Assembly (NCBI RefSeq): GCF_001570925.1
Contig: NZ_BCSP01000008.1
Coordinates: 24,965-88,964, forward strand
DNA length: 64,000 bases
Reading direction: 5' to 3'
DNA from: [Zimmermannella] bifida NBRC 103089
GTDB taxonomy: Bacteria > Actinomycetota > Actinomycetes > Actinomycetales > Microbacteriaceae
Shown here: piece after piece, positions 17,579-25,458 of the stretch
Layout: every line of letters begins with the position of its first letter
How positions within the stretch are numbered: position 1 is the first letter of the stretch
Program-made: the position numbers and the translations under genes
The notes under the pieces: model-generated
Told to the model about the DNA's origin: nothing
Databases searched by the model: none
The model's input: the letters and a program-made list of their open reading frames with translations, nothing else

Positions 17579-18499
17579 CTAGTAGTACCAGGGGAACGGT
17601 GACCAATCGGCGTCGCGCTTCTGCAAGAACGAGTCGCGACCTTCAACGGCCTCATCGGTCATGTAGGCAAGGCGCGTGGCCTCTCCCGCAAACAGCTGTT
17701 GGCCGACCAGCCCGTCGTCGACCGCGTTCATCGCATACTTGAGCATGCGGATAGCCGTGGGTGACTTGGTCAGGATCGTTTCGGCCATGCGAATGGCTTC
17801 GGCTTCGAGCTCGTCATGCGCAACCACGCGGTTGATGGCGCCCATCTCGTAGGCGCGCTGGGCGTCGTATTCCTCGGCGAGGAAGAATACTTCGCGCGCG
17901 ACCTTCTGCCCGACCTGTTTCGCGAAGTACGCCGAACCGTAGCCGGCGTCAAACGAACCGACGTTCGCATCCGTCTGCTTGAACTTTCCGTGTTCGCGCG
18001 AGGCAATCGCCAGGTCGCATACGACGTAGAGCGAGTGGCCGCCGCCAGCCGCCCAGCCGTTGACGGCCGCGATGACGACCTTGGGCATGAAGCGAATTAG
18101 GCGCTGCAATTCGAGGATGTGCAGGCGGCCGGCACGCGCCTTGTCGACCGTCTCGGCCGACTCACCATCGGCGTACTGGTAGCCGTCGCGACCGCGGATG
18201 CGCTGATCACCGCCGGAGCAGAAGGCGTGGCCGCCATCCTTGGGGCTCGGACCGTTACCGGTGAATACGACCGCACCGACCTTCGAGTTGACGCGAGCGT
18301 CCTCGAACGCCGCGAGGAGTTCATCCACCGTGTGCGGACGGAAGGCATTGCGAACCTCGGGACGGTCAATCGCGATGCGCGCGATGCGACCGGACGTGTC
18401 AAGGTGGTACGTGATGTCGGTGAAATCAAAGCCCGGCACCTGCTCCCAACGCTGGGAGTCAAAGCCGTCGGAAATGAACTGTTCACTGCGCGCTGTCAT
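17579..18499 (-). CDS. menB: 1,4-dihydroxy-2-naphthoyl-CoA synthase
   Basis: 306 aa crotonase-fold enzyme. Active-site segments are VVFTGNGPSPKDGGHAFCSG (followed by GDQRIRGRDGYQ), VNGWAAGGGHSL, DANVGSFDAGYGSAYFAKQV, and the diagnostic MenB C-terminus DWSPFPWYY. It performs the Dieckmann-type ring closure of o-succinylbenzoyl-CoA. Length is typical. The ATG at 18499 has TAGCGT 6 nt upstream. It is the first gene of a likely menB-menE-menA run. Confidence 0.95.
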   Translation of the reverse strand: MTARSEQFISDGFDSQRWEQVPGFDFTDITYHLDTSGRIARIAIDRPEVRNAFRPHTVDELLAAFEDARVNSKVGAVVFTGNGPSPKDGGHAFCSGGDQRIRGRDGYQYADGESAETVDKARAGRLHILELQRLIRFMPKVVIAAVNGWAAGGGHSLYVVCDLAIASREHGKFKQTDANVGSFDAGYGSAYFAKQVGQKVAREVFFLAEEYDAQRAYEMGAINRVVAHDELEAEAIRMAETILTKSPTAIRMLKYAMNAVDDGLVGQQLFAGEATRLAYMTDEAVEGRDSFLQKRDADWSPFPWYY

Positions 18500-18505
18500 G
18501 CCCCT

Positions 18506-18511
18506 ACGCTA
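18506..18511 (-). promoter_or_regulatory. -10 hexamer of menB (leaderless)
   Basis: TAGCGT on the reverse strand, 6 nt before the ATG of menB. Confidence 0.45.
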
Positions 18512-18594
18512 CCGGCTGCTCGCCACGTCACCGTGGATTTCGTGGGCACTCAACCATTTCGCAAGCCCGCAAGATTTCGGATGCGCCGGTATCG

Positions 18595-19095
18595 CTACCA
18601 GTTGATTGGTGCGTCGGGCAGCGTGCCACCGTTCAAGATGAACTGCAGCACAGTGTTGAGGACCAGCCAGGCCGGTGGCCCCGCAATCCCAAGGCCCAAG
18701 ATCAGCGCCACAATGCCGGTACCGCGACCGGACTTGTAGAAGATGGCGTAGAGCGCGGCCGTAATCGACGCGAATCCGACGATCCCCGCGATGATGAGCC
18801 ACATCTGCAGCTCGAACTGGCGCGAGACACCAAAGAAGTTAAAGAGGTACAGGACCGCAATGATGTTGGCGGCGAGCGTAGTGGTGACGCCAAACATGGC
18901 CCAGTGTCCCACGCGCCAGCCGAGCGGGTTGAGCATCTGATCGACCCACGGCAGCGGCACCACGGTTGCGTGACGGTACTGCGGCAGGGCATCTTTCGGC
19001 GACCTCGACCGGGTAGACCCGGCGGCCACGGCTCCGGATGATGACACAGCGCCAGGTGACGGCTCGCCACGCGTGATTCGCTGTTGCAGCATCAT
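18595..19095 (-). CDS. Membrane protein of unknown function
   Basis: 166 aa. A Ser/Pro/Arg-rich N-terminus of about 45 residues is followed by three hydrophobic helices: MFGVTTTLAANIIAVLYLF, LIIAGIVGFASITAALYAIF and GIVALILGLGIAGPPAWLVL. No family was recognised. The start ATG has TGAGG 5 nt upstream; a second ATG directly follows it. It is divergent from menC and upstream of menB on the same strand. The 19096-19283 intergenic DNA holds a perfect TTACTAGTAA palindrome at 19178-19187, which could be an operator. Confidence 0.7.
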   Translation of the reverse strand: MMLQQRITRGEPSPGAVSSSGAVAAGSTRSRSPKDALPQYRHATVVPLPWVDQMLNPLGWRVGHWAMFGVTTTLAANIIAVLYLFNFFGVSRQFELQMWLIIAGIVGFASITAALYAIFYKSGRGTGIVALILGLGIAGPPAWLVLNTVLQFILNGGTLPDAPINW

Positions 19096-19283
19096 CTATA
19101 CCTCAATTCGTTGTTCGCCTGCCGACCGTCGCCGGTCGCGCTGGCGGTCTCTCATCATACCGAGCCGTCCGTTCGGATTACTAGTAACGAATCGATTGAG
19201 CTTGTCCTTGTGCACAGCCCGAACATCAAATGTTCGTGGCAGGACGCGCAGTCATCCGCAGGAATCCAGTGAACTATCCGACA

Positions 19284-20360
19284 ATGGAACGCATGTCCCC
19301 CACCCCACCCGCGGCCGAAGACGCCCGACACTTGCCCGCATCCGACTTGCTGCCCGGGCCGTGTTCGCTACCCGGGCTCGATTCGCTATTGGCGCGCACC
19401 CACGTGGTGTCGATTCCGCTGCACACCGAGTTCCGCGGCGTACGCGAACGCGAGGCCGTGCTGATCGAAGGCACCGAGGCGTGGGCCGAGTTCTCGCCGT
19501 TCCTCGAATACGGTGCAGCCGAGGCCGCCCACTGGCTTGCCGCCGCACTCGAGTTTGGTTTCGACCCCGAGTTGCACCGCTTCGAGTCGGGCACGGTCGC
19601 AGTCAACGCCACGATTCCGGCAGTTTCAGCGGATGCGGTTGCTTCGTTGGCCGCACGGTATCGGGGGTGCGGCACCGTCAAGATCAAGGTCGCCGAGCGT
19701 GGCCAGCAGCTGCACGATGACGTCGAGCGCGTGATCGCGGTGCGGGAAGCGTTTGGCGACGTCGCGATCCGCGTGGATGCGAACGGCGGCTGGAGCGTGG
19801 ATGAAGCCGAACGTGCCCTGCGCGCGTTCGCTGCCGAAGGCATCCAGTTGCAATATGCCGAACAGCCGGTGGCGACCGTGCCCGAACTTGCCGACCTTCG
19901 CCGCCGCGTGGCCGACCTCGGCGTGCGCATTGCCGCCGATGAGTCGATCCGCAAAGCCGACGACCCGCTCGCCGTGGCCCGAACCAGTGCCGCCGATCAT
20001 GCCGTCGTGAAAGTGCAGCCGCTTGGTGGCGTGCGCCGCGCTGCCGAGGTTGTGGCGCGAAGCGGACTCACCGCCACCGTCTCGAGCGCGTTGGAGACAT
20101 CGGTCGGGCTCAGCATGGGCGCGCAGCTCGCCGCTCGCTTGGCCGAGGGCCAACAGTCACCGTTCGCCGCCGGGCTCGGCACGCTGGCGCTGTTTGCGGC
20201 CGATGTATGTAACGACCCGCGCCTGCCCGTGAACGGTGCGATTCCGGTGGCACCTGCGGTACCGGATGCATCCCGGTTGCGTGATCTTGCCGCATCCGGG
20301 GCCCGTCGCGACTGGTGGATTGAGCGCATTCGCGAGTGCTACGCGATGCTGGCGAGCTAG
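19284..20360 (+). CDS. menC: o-succinylbenzoate synthase
   Basis: 358 aa enolase-superfamily protein. The catalytic acid/base pair and metal ligands are visible: VKIKVAE (KxK), RVDANGGW, YAEQPV, IAADESI and VVKVQPLGG. It dehydrates SHCHC to o-succinylbenzoate. The start is uncertain: ATG 19284, ATG 19293, or GTG 19269, which has an AGGA ribosome site 5-6 nt upstream. All agree with the fold beginning at the HVVSIPLHTEFRGVRERE segment. A palindromic repeat and a hairpin terminator follow. Confidence 0.9.
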   Translation: MERMSPTPPAAEDARHLPASDLLPGPCSLPGLDSLLARTHVVSIPLHTEFRGVREREAVLIEGTEAWAEFSPFLEYGAAEAAHWLAAALEFGFDPELHRFESGTVAVNATIPAVSADAVASLAARYRGCGTVKIKVAERGQQLHDDVERVIAVREAFGDVAIRVDANGGWSVDEAERALRAFAAEGIQLQYAEQPVATVPELADLRRRVADLGVRIAADESIRKADDPLAVARTSAADHAVVKVQPLGGVRRAAEVVARSGLTATVSSALETSVGLSMGAQLAARLAEGQQSPFAAGLGTLALFAADVCNDPRLPVNGAIPVAPAVPDASRLRDLAASGARRDWWIERIRECYAMLAS

Positions 20361-20411
20361 CGCACCCCGTCGGCCAAACGGAAAGAGCCGTGTCAGCACC
20401 TGCCGGCAGGG

Positions 20412-20472
20412 TTTGTTGCCACACGGAGCCTGCGAACCGCATATGTGGATGGACCCGCTCCCAGGCAACAAT
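20412..20472 (-). repeat. Palindromic intergenic repeat, family A copy 4
   Basis: Bounded by TTTGTTGCC (20412-20420) and GGCAACAAT. Read on the reverse strand it aligns without gaps to 2716-2776 (about 50 of 60 identical), though the two lie 17.6 kb apart. It sits between menC and ccsB. Confidence 0.8.
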
Positions 20473-20511
20473 TCTTGCCCGGCATCAAACAAACTTGCGG
20501 CCGTTCAAACG

Positions 20512-20545
20512 CAACACCCCCACACCAGGCGGTGCGGGGGTGTTG
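20512..20545. terminator. Hairpin between convergent menC and ccsB
   Basis: CAACACCCCC (20512-20521) pairs with GGGGGTGTTG (20536-20545), with short T-rich flanks on both sides. It probably ends both transcripts. Confidence 0.75.
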
Positions 20546-20556
20546 TTTGCGTAGGC

Positions 20557-21669
20557 CTACAGACCCGAGTAGGCGTGCAGTCCCTTGAAGAAGACGTTGA
20601 CGATACCGAAGTTGAAGAGCACCGTACCGAAGCCAATGATCGACAGCCAGGCCGAAGGTGAACCGCGCCAGCCGTGGGTTGCACGGGCGTGCAGGTAGCC
20701 GGCGTAGACGATCCAAATGATCAGCGTCCAGACTTCCTTGGTGTCCCAGCCCCAGTAGCGCCCCCAGGCGGCTTCGGCCCAGATCGAACCGGCCACCAGC
20801 GTGAAGGTCCAGAAGATGAAGCCTATGACGTTGAGGCGGAATGCCAGATCTTCGAGGCGAACCGCACCGGGCAGCGCTGTGAGCGGGCCACCGGCCGCGG
20901 CACCGCCACGCACCTTGAGCTGGCGACGCTGCTGCAGCAGCTGCAGGATCGACAGGCCACAGCCGAGGGCCAGCAGACCCGTCGACAGTGAGGCGACGAA
21001 GACGTGCACAACCAGCCACCACGACTGCAGCGCTGGCTGCAGCGGCACAACTTCAACGTAGAACCCGAGCGAGGCAATACCCAGCGACAGCGTCACCAGA
21101 CCAGTCACAAACGAGCCCAAGAAGCGCAGGTCTTGCCAGGCCTGCACCGCAAGGAATACGCCAGTCACGATGAGGGTTGCCGTCATCGAGAACTCGTACA
21201 TGTTCGACCAGGGCACACGGCCCGCGGCGATACCGAGCAGCACCGTGGCGGCCAGGTGCAGCACGAAGCCGATCGCCGTAGCGATCATGGCGTATGGCAG
21301 CAGCTTGGTCGCGTTCTTGTCGCGGAATTCTTCGCGAGCGACGGATGCGGTGCCTTCGCCCTTTGCGCGGGTCGCGAAGACGCCGCGGTCGGTACCGTGA
21401 ATCGAACTGCTGATACCTGCGCTGCGGGTGACCGCATCCGCACTGCCCTCGGCAGCGCTGACCATCCCTGCAGCATCGGCACCGACAGCCGCACCAACAA
21501 GCTCACGCTTGCGCGCGGTGGCACCTGCTGCCGAGGTCGCGGCGCTCGCCTTCTGCTGCTTCGACCCGCGCAGGGCGATGTCGAAGGTAAAGCACACGAA
21601 CGCTACCGCGTACACCACGATGGCGGCGAACAGCAGCGAGTTTGACCAATTCGAGAGCGTTTCGATCAT
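20557..21669 (-). CDS. ccsB: Cytochrome c biogenesis protein CcsB (ResC)
   Basis: 370 aa, about eight membrane helices. It has the CcsA/CcsB haem-handling motif WGRYWGWDTKEVW and the C-terminal LHARATHGWRGSPSAWLSI and NFGIVNVFFKGLHAYSGL. With ResB it exports and attaches haem to apocytochrome c outside the membrane (system II). A Ser/Ala-rich loop of about 100 residues follows the first helix, which is longer than usual. It is the last gene of a five-gene run (histidine phosphatase, TlpA-like, ccdA, resB, ccsB). Confidence 0.92.
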   Translation of the reverse strand: MIETLSNWSNSLLFAAIVVYAVAFVCFTFDIALRGSKQQKASAATSAAGATARKRELVGAAVGADAAGMVSAAEGSADAVTRSAGISSSIHGTDRGVFATRAKGEGTASVAREEFRDKNATKLLPYAMIATAIGFVLHLAATVLLGIAAGRVPWSNMYEFSMTATLIVTGVFLAVQAWQDLRFLGSFVTGLVTLSLGIASLGFYVEVVPLQPALQSWWLVVHVFVASLSTGLLALGCGLSILQLLQQRRQLKVRGGAAAGGPLTALPGAVRLEDLAFRLNVIGFIFWTFTLVAGSIWAEAAWGRYWGWDTKEVWTLIIWIVYAGYLHARATHGWRGSPSAWLSIIGFGTVLFNFGIVNVFFKGLHAYSGL

Positions 21670-21681
21670 GATTCCAGATTC

Positions 21682-23328
21682 TTAGCGTTGATCCGGCTGG
21701 CCGGAAGATTCTTTCCAGGATAGAAGCTCTGCGGTGATTGCGGCCACGAGTTCTTCAATTGTGCGTGCCAATTGCGGGTCTTCGCCGCGCGCCAATCCGG
21801 CAACTTCGATGAGCAGCCCCGGTGTGGTGCCCCCAGCGGCGGCCTGCTCGCTGACCTTCACCCACACGCGGCGGCGAGGCACGAGCAGCGCCACAATGAG
21901 CCCAGCAATCATCAGCCCGGTGAAAATCGCCACCGGTACGCGGGTGTAGTCGCGATGCACGTCGAAGGATGCGTAGCGCGGCACGGTTTCGTCCATCGAG
22001 ATGGTGCCGAGGCCGTTTGGCAGGTCGACCGTCTCGCCAGGGCGCAGCTCGATACCGGCGACATCGGTACCGCGGCCAGCGATCTGCGTCAGGCTGTCGG
22101 TGTCGAGCTGGTACACCGAGGTCGGAATACCGTCGTCGAGGCCGAGGTCACCCTGGTACACGTTGAGCGAAAGTACCGGGTCGTTGAGGTCTTGGTGCGA
22201 CGAGGTCAGTGCGCCCGATTCGAGCTTGCTGGCGGTCGGGTAGAAGAATCCGAGCAGACCGATCTGTTCCTTGAGTCCGTCCGGCACCTTAACGACACCG
22301 GTCGAGGTGAGGTTGTTGTCCTGCGGAATGAACACCACGTGGTCGCGGAAGACTTCGTTGCCCTTCGGGTCACGCACGGTGATCGTGGGCGCGTAGCCGT
22401 TAGCCAGCAGGTAGGTGTCGATGCCGTCGAGTCGCAGCGGGTGGTTCACTCTCACCGAGTCGTCGTAGCTGCTGCCGTCGGGATGCGTCACGGTCACGTT
22501 CGCCGTGTAGTCGGTCGCGATACCGATGGCGTTCTTGTTCTCGGCTTCGTAGGTGACGTCGAGATCGTTCAGTCGCAGCGAAAACGGTGGAATCTGATCG
22601 GGCTGAAAGAACCGGCTCGGGGTGAACGACGAGTAGCTCACGAGACCGTTGACGTAGGTCTGCCCTTCAACGAGTACACGCTGACCGTGCCAGTTGAAGC
22701 CCGAGAACACACCGACCGAAACGATGATGCCGAGCATGGCGGCGTGGAACACCAGGTTGCCGGTTTCGCGCAGGTAGCCGCGCTCGGCCGATACCGACCA
22801 GGATGCACCGGGTCGCGCATCCGTACCGCTCGCGTCGAAGCGCGTGGTGCGGTAGCGACGCTTGCGCAGCAGCGCATTCGCTCGTTCGGCAATCGCGGCG
22901 CCCTCGCCCGCCCAGCGCTCATCGAGCCGGATCGTCTCGTAGTCGTCAAATCGCGACAGCCGCGCGGGCGTGCGCGGTGGCTTGCCGCGCAGGGCCTTGG
23001 CGTGCTTTGCGGTACGCGGGATGATGCATCCGATGAGCGAAATAAACAGCAGCAGGTAGATCGACGAGAACCACCACGAGGTGTACACGTCGAACATGCT
23101 CCACGAGTCGAGCAGCGGCGCGAGCTCGGGATTCTTGTCGAAGTATTGCGTGACGCCGTTGGGGTCACTCGAACGCTGCGGCACCAACGAGCCGGGCACG
23201 GCCGCGACGGCGAGCATCAGCAGCAGGATGATCGCGGTGCGCATGCTCGTCAGGCCGGTCCACAAACCGCGCAACATCGGTGCGATCGTTACGTTGCGGC
23301 GCTTGGGGGCCGTGCGGGGGTTGGTCAC
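21682..23328 (-). CDS. resB: Cytochrome c biogenesis protein ResB
   Basis: 548 aa. There are three N-terminal helices (including MRTAIILLLMLAVAAVPGSL and WWFSSIYLLLFISLIGCIIP), a fourth segment NLVFHAAMLGIIVSVGVFSG, a large extracytoplasmic domain, and a final helix VAIFTGLMIAGLIVALLVP. The early SLVPQR and the PxxF-rich FQPDQIPPFSLRLNDLDVTY are typical of ResB. It works with CcsB as haem lyase. The GTG start has GGAAGG upstream. It ends 12 bp before ccsB. Confidence 0.92.
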   Translation of the reverse strand: MTNPRTAPKRRNVTIAPMLRGLWTGLTSMRTAIILLLMLAVAAVPGSLVPQRSSDPNGVTQYFDKNPELAPLLDSWSMFDVYTSWWFSSIYLLLFISLIGCIIPRTAKHAKALRGKPPRTPARLSRFDDYETIRLDERWAGEGAAIAERANALLRKRRYRTTRFDASGTDARPGASWSVSAERGYLRETGNLVFHAAMLGIIVSVGVFSGFNWHGQRVLVEGQTYVNGLVSYSSFTPSRFFQPDQIPPFSLRLNDLDVTYEAENKNAIGIATDYTANVTVTHPDGSSYDDSVRVNHPLRLDGIDTYLLANGYAPTITVRDPKGNEVFRDHVVFIPQDNNLTSTGVVKVPDGLKEQIGLLGFFYPTASKLESGALTSSHQDLNDPVLSLNVYQGDLGLDDGIPTSVYQLDTDSLTQIAGRGTDVAGIELRPGETVDLPNGLGTISMDETVPRYASFDVHRDYTRVPVAIFTGLMIAGLIVALLVPRRRVWVKVSEQAAAGGTTPGLLIEVAGLARGEDPQLARTIEELVAAITAELLSWKESSGQPDQR

Positions 23329-23340
23329 GCAGTTACCTTC

Positions 23341-24138
23341 CTAGAGCGGAGCCTGGTAGCCGGGCAGCATAGCGCCGACGGCCGAGACGAATTGTTGCCA
23401 AAGTCCGGTCATCATCAGCAGACCGATGATGATGAGCAGTACGCCGCCGATGATGTTAATCGTGCGCAGGTGGCGCTTAAGCCAACCGATCCAACCGGTG
23501 GCGCTGCTCCAGAACACGGCTGCGAGTACGAACGGGATGCCGAGCCCAAGACAGTAGGCAAAGGCAAGCAGTGCGCCGCGGCCGGCAGAGGCGCCCTCGA
23601 ACGAGAGCGACTGGATGGCTACGAGCGTGGGCCCCAGGCACGGCGCCCAGCCGAGCGCAAAGATGGCGCCGAGAATCGGTGCACCAACGAGGCCGGCGGG
23701 GGCCGCGTTGAACTTCATCGTGCGCTGCCACGGGCCGGAAAGCCCGACAAATACAAGGCCCATGAGCGCGACGATGGCGCCAAGAATCGGCGTGATTGTG
23801 TGTTGGTAGCGCAGGAACCACACCCCGAGCTGCCCGAATGCGGCACCCGAAAGGACGTAAATAACCGAGAAGCCCAGTACGAACAGCGCCGCACCGAGGG
23901 CAACCCGACCGCGCGCCGGAGCCGCAACCGCACCTGCCTGCGTGGCGGACGCATCCGCATCCTGTGCATCGGCAGATTCATCGCGCTTGCGGGAATCCGA
24001 AACAGCACCGAGCAGCCCCAAGTAGCCGGGGATCACCGGCAGAACGCAGGGCGAGGCGAACGAAACGAACCCGGCCAGCAGCGCGAGTGGCAACGCCACC
24101 AGCAGCTGACCCGAGTAGACGATTTCGCCGGGGTTCAC
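23341..24138 (-). CDS. ccdA: Cytochrome c biogenesis protein CcdA (thiol-disulfide transmembrane transporter)
   Basis: 265 aa, six or seven helices. The two redox cysteines sit in FASPCVLPVIPGYLG (helix 1) and LGWAPCLGPTL (helix 4), as in CcdA/DsbD. It passes reducing power from cytoplasmic thioredoxin to an extracytoplasmic partner, here presumably the TlpA-like lipoprotein 7 bp upstream, to keep apocytochrome c thiols reduced. A charged loop after helix 1 (residues about 48-80) is an insertion. The start is GTG. Confidence 0.92.
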   Translation of the reverse strand: MNPGEIVYSGQLLVALPLALLAGFVSFASPCVLPVIPGYLGLLGAVSDSRKRDESADAQDADASATQAGAVAAPARGRVALGAALFVLGFSVIYVLSGAAFGQLGVWFLRYQHTITPILGAIVALMGLVFVGLSGPWQRTMKFNAAPAGLVGAPILGAIFALGWAPCLGPTLVAIQSLSFEGASAGRGALLAFAYCLGLGIPFVLAAVFWSSATGWIGWLKRHLRTINIIGGVLLIIIGLLMMTGLWQQFVSAVGAMLPGYQAPL

Positions 24139-24145
24139 GGCCGGG

Positions 24146-24736
24146 TCACTCGGCCAACACGTCGTCGATCATGGTGCTGAGCACCGATGGATCGGCCACG
24201 CCACGGATCACCGCAGCAACGCGGCCCTCACGGTCGAGCACGAGCGTCGATGGAATCGCCTGCGGCGGTACGTTGTCGCTGAATGCCAAGCGCACTTCGG
24301 CCTTGTCGACGTCGAGGATGCTCGGGTAGGTCACGCCGAACTCGGCGGCAAACGACTTGGCGGTTGGCGCCTGGTCGTACACGTTGACGCCAACGAAGTG
24401 CACGTTCTTCGATTCGTATTCTTCATTGAGTTTTTGCAGGTCGGGTGCTTCGGCACGGCAGGGCGGGCACGCCGCGTACCAGAAGTTCACGACCATGACA
24501 TCGCCCGAGTAGTCCGAGCTCTTCAGGTATTCGCCGGTATCCGTGTCGCCACCGAACTCGATCGCGGCACCGCGCTGGTCCTTGGCGATAACCTTCATCG
24601 ATCCGTCGCCGGCGACATACCCCTGGTCAGATCCGGCGGCGTAATCCTGCGCGAAGTCGTCGCTCGCGCATCCCGTCAGCACGAATGCGCTCGCTGCCAA
24701 TACGGCAATTGCGGTTCGATGAAAACGTCGGTTCAC
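24146..24736 (-). CDS. ResA/TlpA-like thioredoxin-fold lipoprotein
   Basis: 196 aa. The N-terminal signal with lipobox (AIAVLAASAFVLTGC) predicts a lipoprotein. The thioredoxin-like domain carries the active site NFWYAACPPCRAEAPDL (CPPC) and the cis-proline region VPPQAIPSTLVLDREG. It probably reduces apocytochrome c cysteines, fed by CcdA. The GTG start overlaps the stop of the upstream phosphatase gene (GTGA), so the two are translationally coupled. Confidence 0.9.
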   Translation of the reverse strand: MNRRFHRTAIAVLAASAFVLTGCASDDFAQDYAAGSDQGYVAGDGSMKVIAKDQRGAAIEFGGDTDTGEYLKSSDYSGDVMVVNFWYAACPPCRAEAPDLQKLNEEYESKNVHFVGVNVYDQAPTAKSFAAEFGVTYPSILDVDKAEVRLAFSDNVPPQAIPSTLVLDREGRVAAVIRGVADPSVLSTMIDDVLAE

Positions 24737-25380
24737 ACGGCTCCCTTGTCTTCGGCCGCACGCAATTCGCTCGCGGCCGGTTCGCGATAGTCCGCCTCTA
24801 CAAAACCTGTAGCCGGGTGGTACTCGAGCACGGTGATGCTCGAAAGCGAGCAGCGGCGGCTTGCCGGGTTGTGCGGCAGTGGCCGATTATTCACCGAACG
24901 GTGCACCATCCAGATAGGCAACTGATGTGTGACAACGATAACATCTGCGCCGTTTGCGGCTTTTGCGTGTGCCATCAGGGCTTCCCGCATGCGCGCAACG
25001 ATCTCGGTGAACGGTTCACCCCAGCTCGGCACCCACGGGCGAGCCATCTTTGGCCATTCCTTTGGCCGACGCCAGGCGCCGTCACGACCGCCGAGCTTCT
25101 TGCCCTCGAACACGTTCCACGGTTCGATCACGCGCGGCTCGATCACCGCATCCATCCCGAACGCCTCAAGAATCGGCGCTGCCGACTCCTGCGTGCGCTG
25201 CAGCGGCGAAACGACAATGCGCCCCACCGGCAGTTCGCGCTGGGCAAGGTCGTCGGCGGCCATTTTGGCCATGCGGTGGCCACGTTCACTCAGACCGTAT
25301 CCGGGGATGCGGCCGTACAAGATTCCCTCGGGGTTTTCGACTTCACCATGGCGGACAAGGTGGATGCGCTGCTCCTGCAT
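24733..25380 (-). CDS. Histidine phosphatase (phosphoglycerate mutase-like)
   Basis: 215 aa. The N-terminal catalytic motif IHLVRHGEVENP includes the phospho-accepting His and Arg. Later come VVSPLQRTQESA and the second His in VIVVTHQLPIWMVHRSV. Such proteins dephosphorylate diverse small molecules; the substrate is unknown. It is the first gene of the cytochrome c maturation operon, an arrangement known in other actinobacteria, but a direct role in haem handling is not shown by the sequence. The ATG has TAGGCT 7 nt upstream. Confidence 0.85.
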   Translation of the reverse strand: MQEQRIHLVRHGEVENPEGILYGRIPGYGLSERGHRMAKMAADDLAQRELPVGRIVVSPLQRTQESAAPILEAFGMDAVIEPRVIEPWNVFEGKKLGGRDGAWRRPKEWPKMARPWVPSWGEPFTEIVARMREALMAHAKAANGADVIVVTHQLPIWMVHRSVNNRPLPHNPASRRCSLSSITVLEYHPATGFVEADYREPAASELRAAEDKGAV

Positions 25381-25387
25381 GAAGATA

Positions 25388-25393
25388 AGCCTA
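25388..25393 (-). promoter_or_regulatory. -10 hexamer of the cytochrome c maturation operon (leaderless)
   Basis: TAGGCT on the reverse strand, 7 nt before the ATG at 25380. Confidence 0.5.
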
Positions 25394-25446
25394 CGGATGC
25401 AGTTGGAAAATGCACCGAAAGCGGGTCAAAGGTGCGTGCCGCGCGA

Positions 25447-25452
25447 TAGGCT
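25447..25452 (+). promoter_or_regulatory. -10 hexamer of aspS (leaderless)
   Basis: TAGGCT, 6 nt before the GTG at 25459. Confidence 0.5.
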
Positions 25453-25458
25453 GACCGG

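Noticed and set aside
21772..24180. 802-codon open frame on the + strand
   Set aside because: Antisense shadow of resB and ccdA, both of which have clear motifs and ribosome sites on the other strand.
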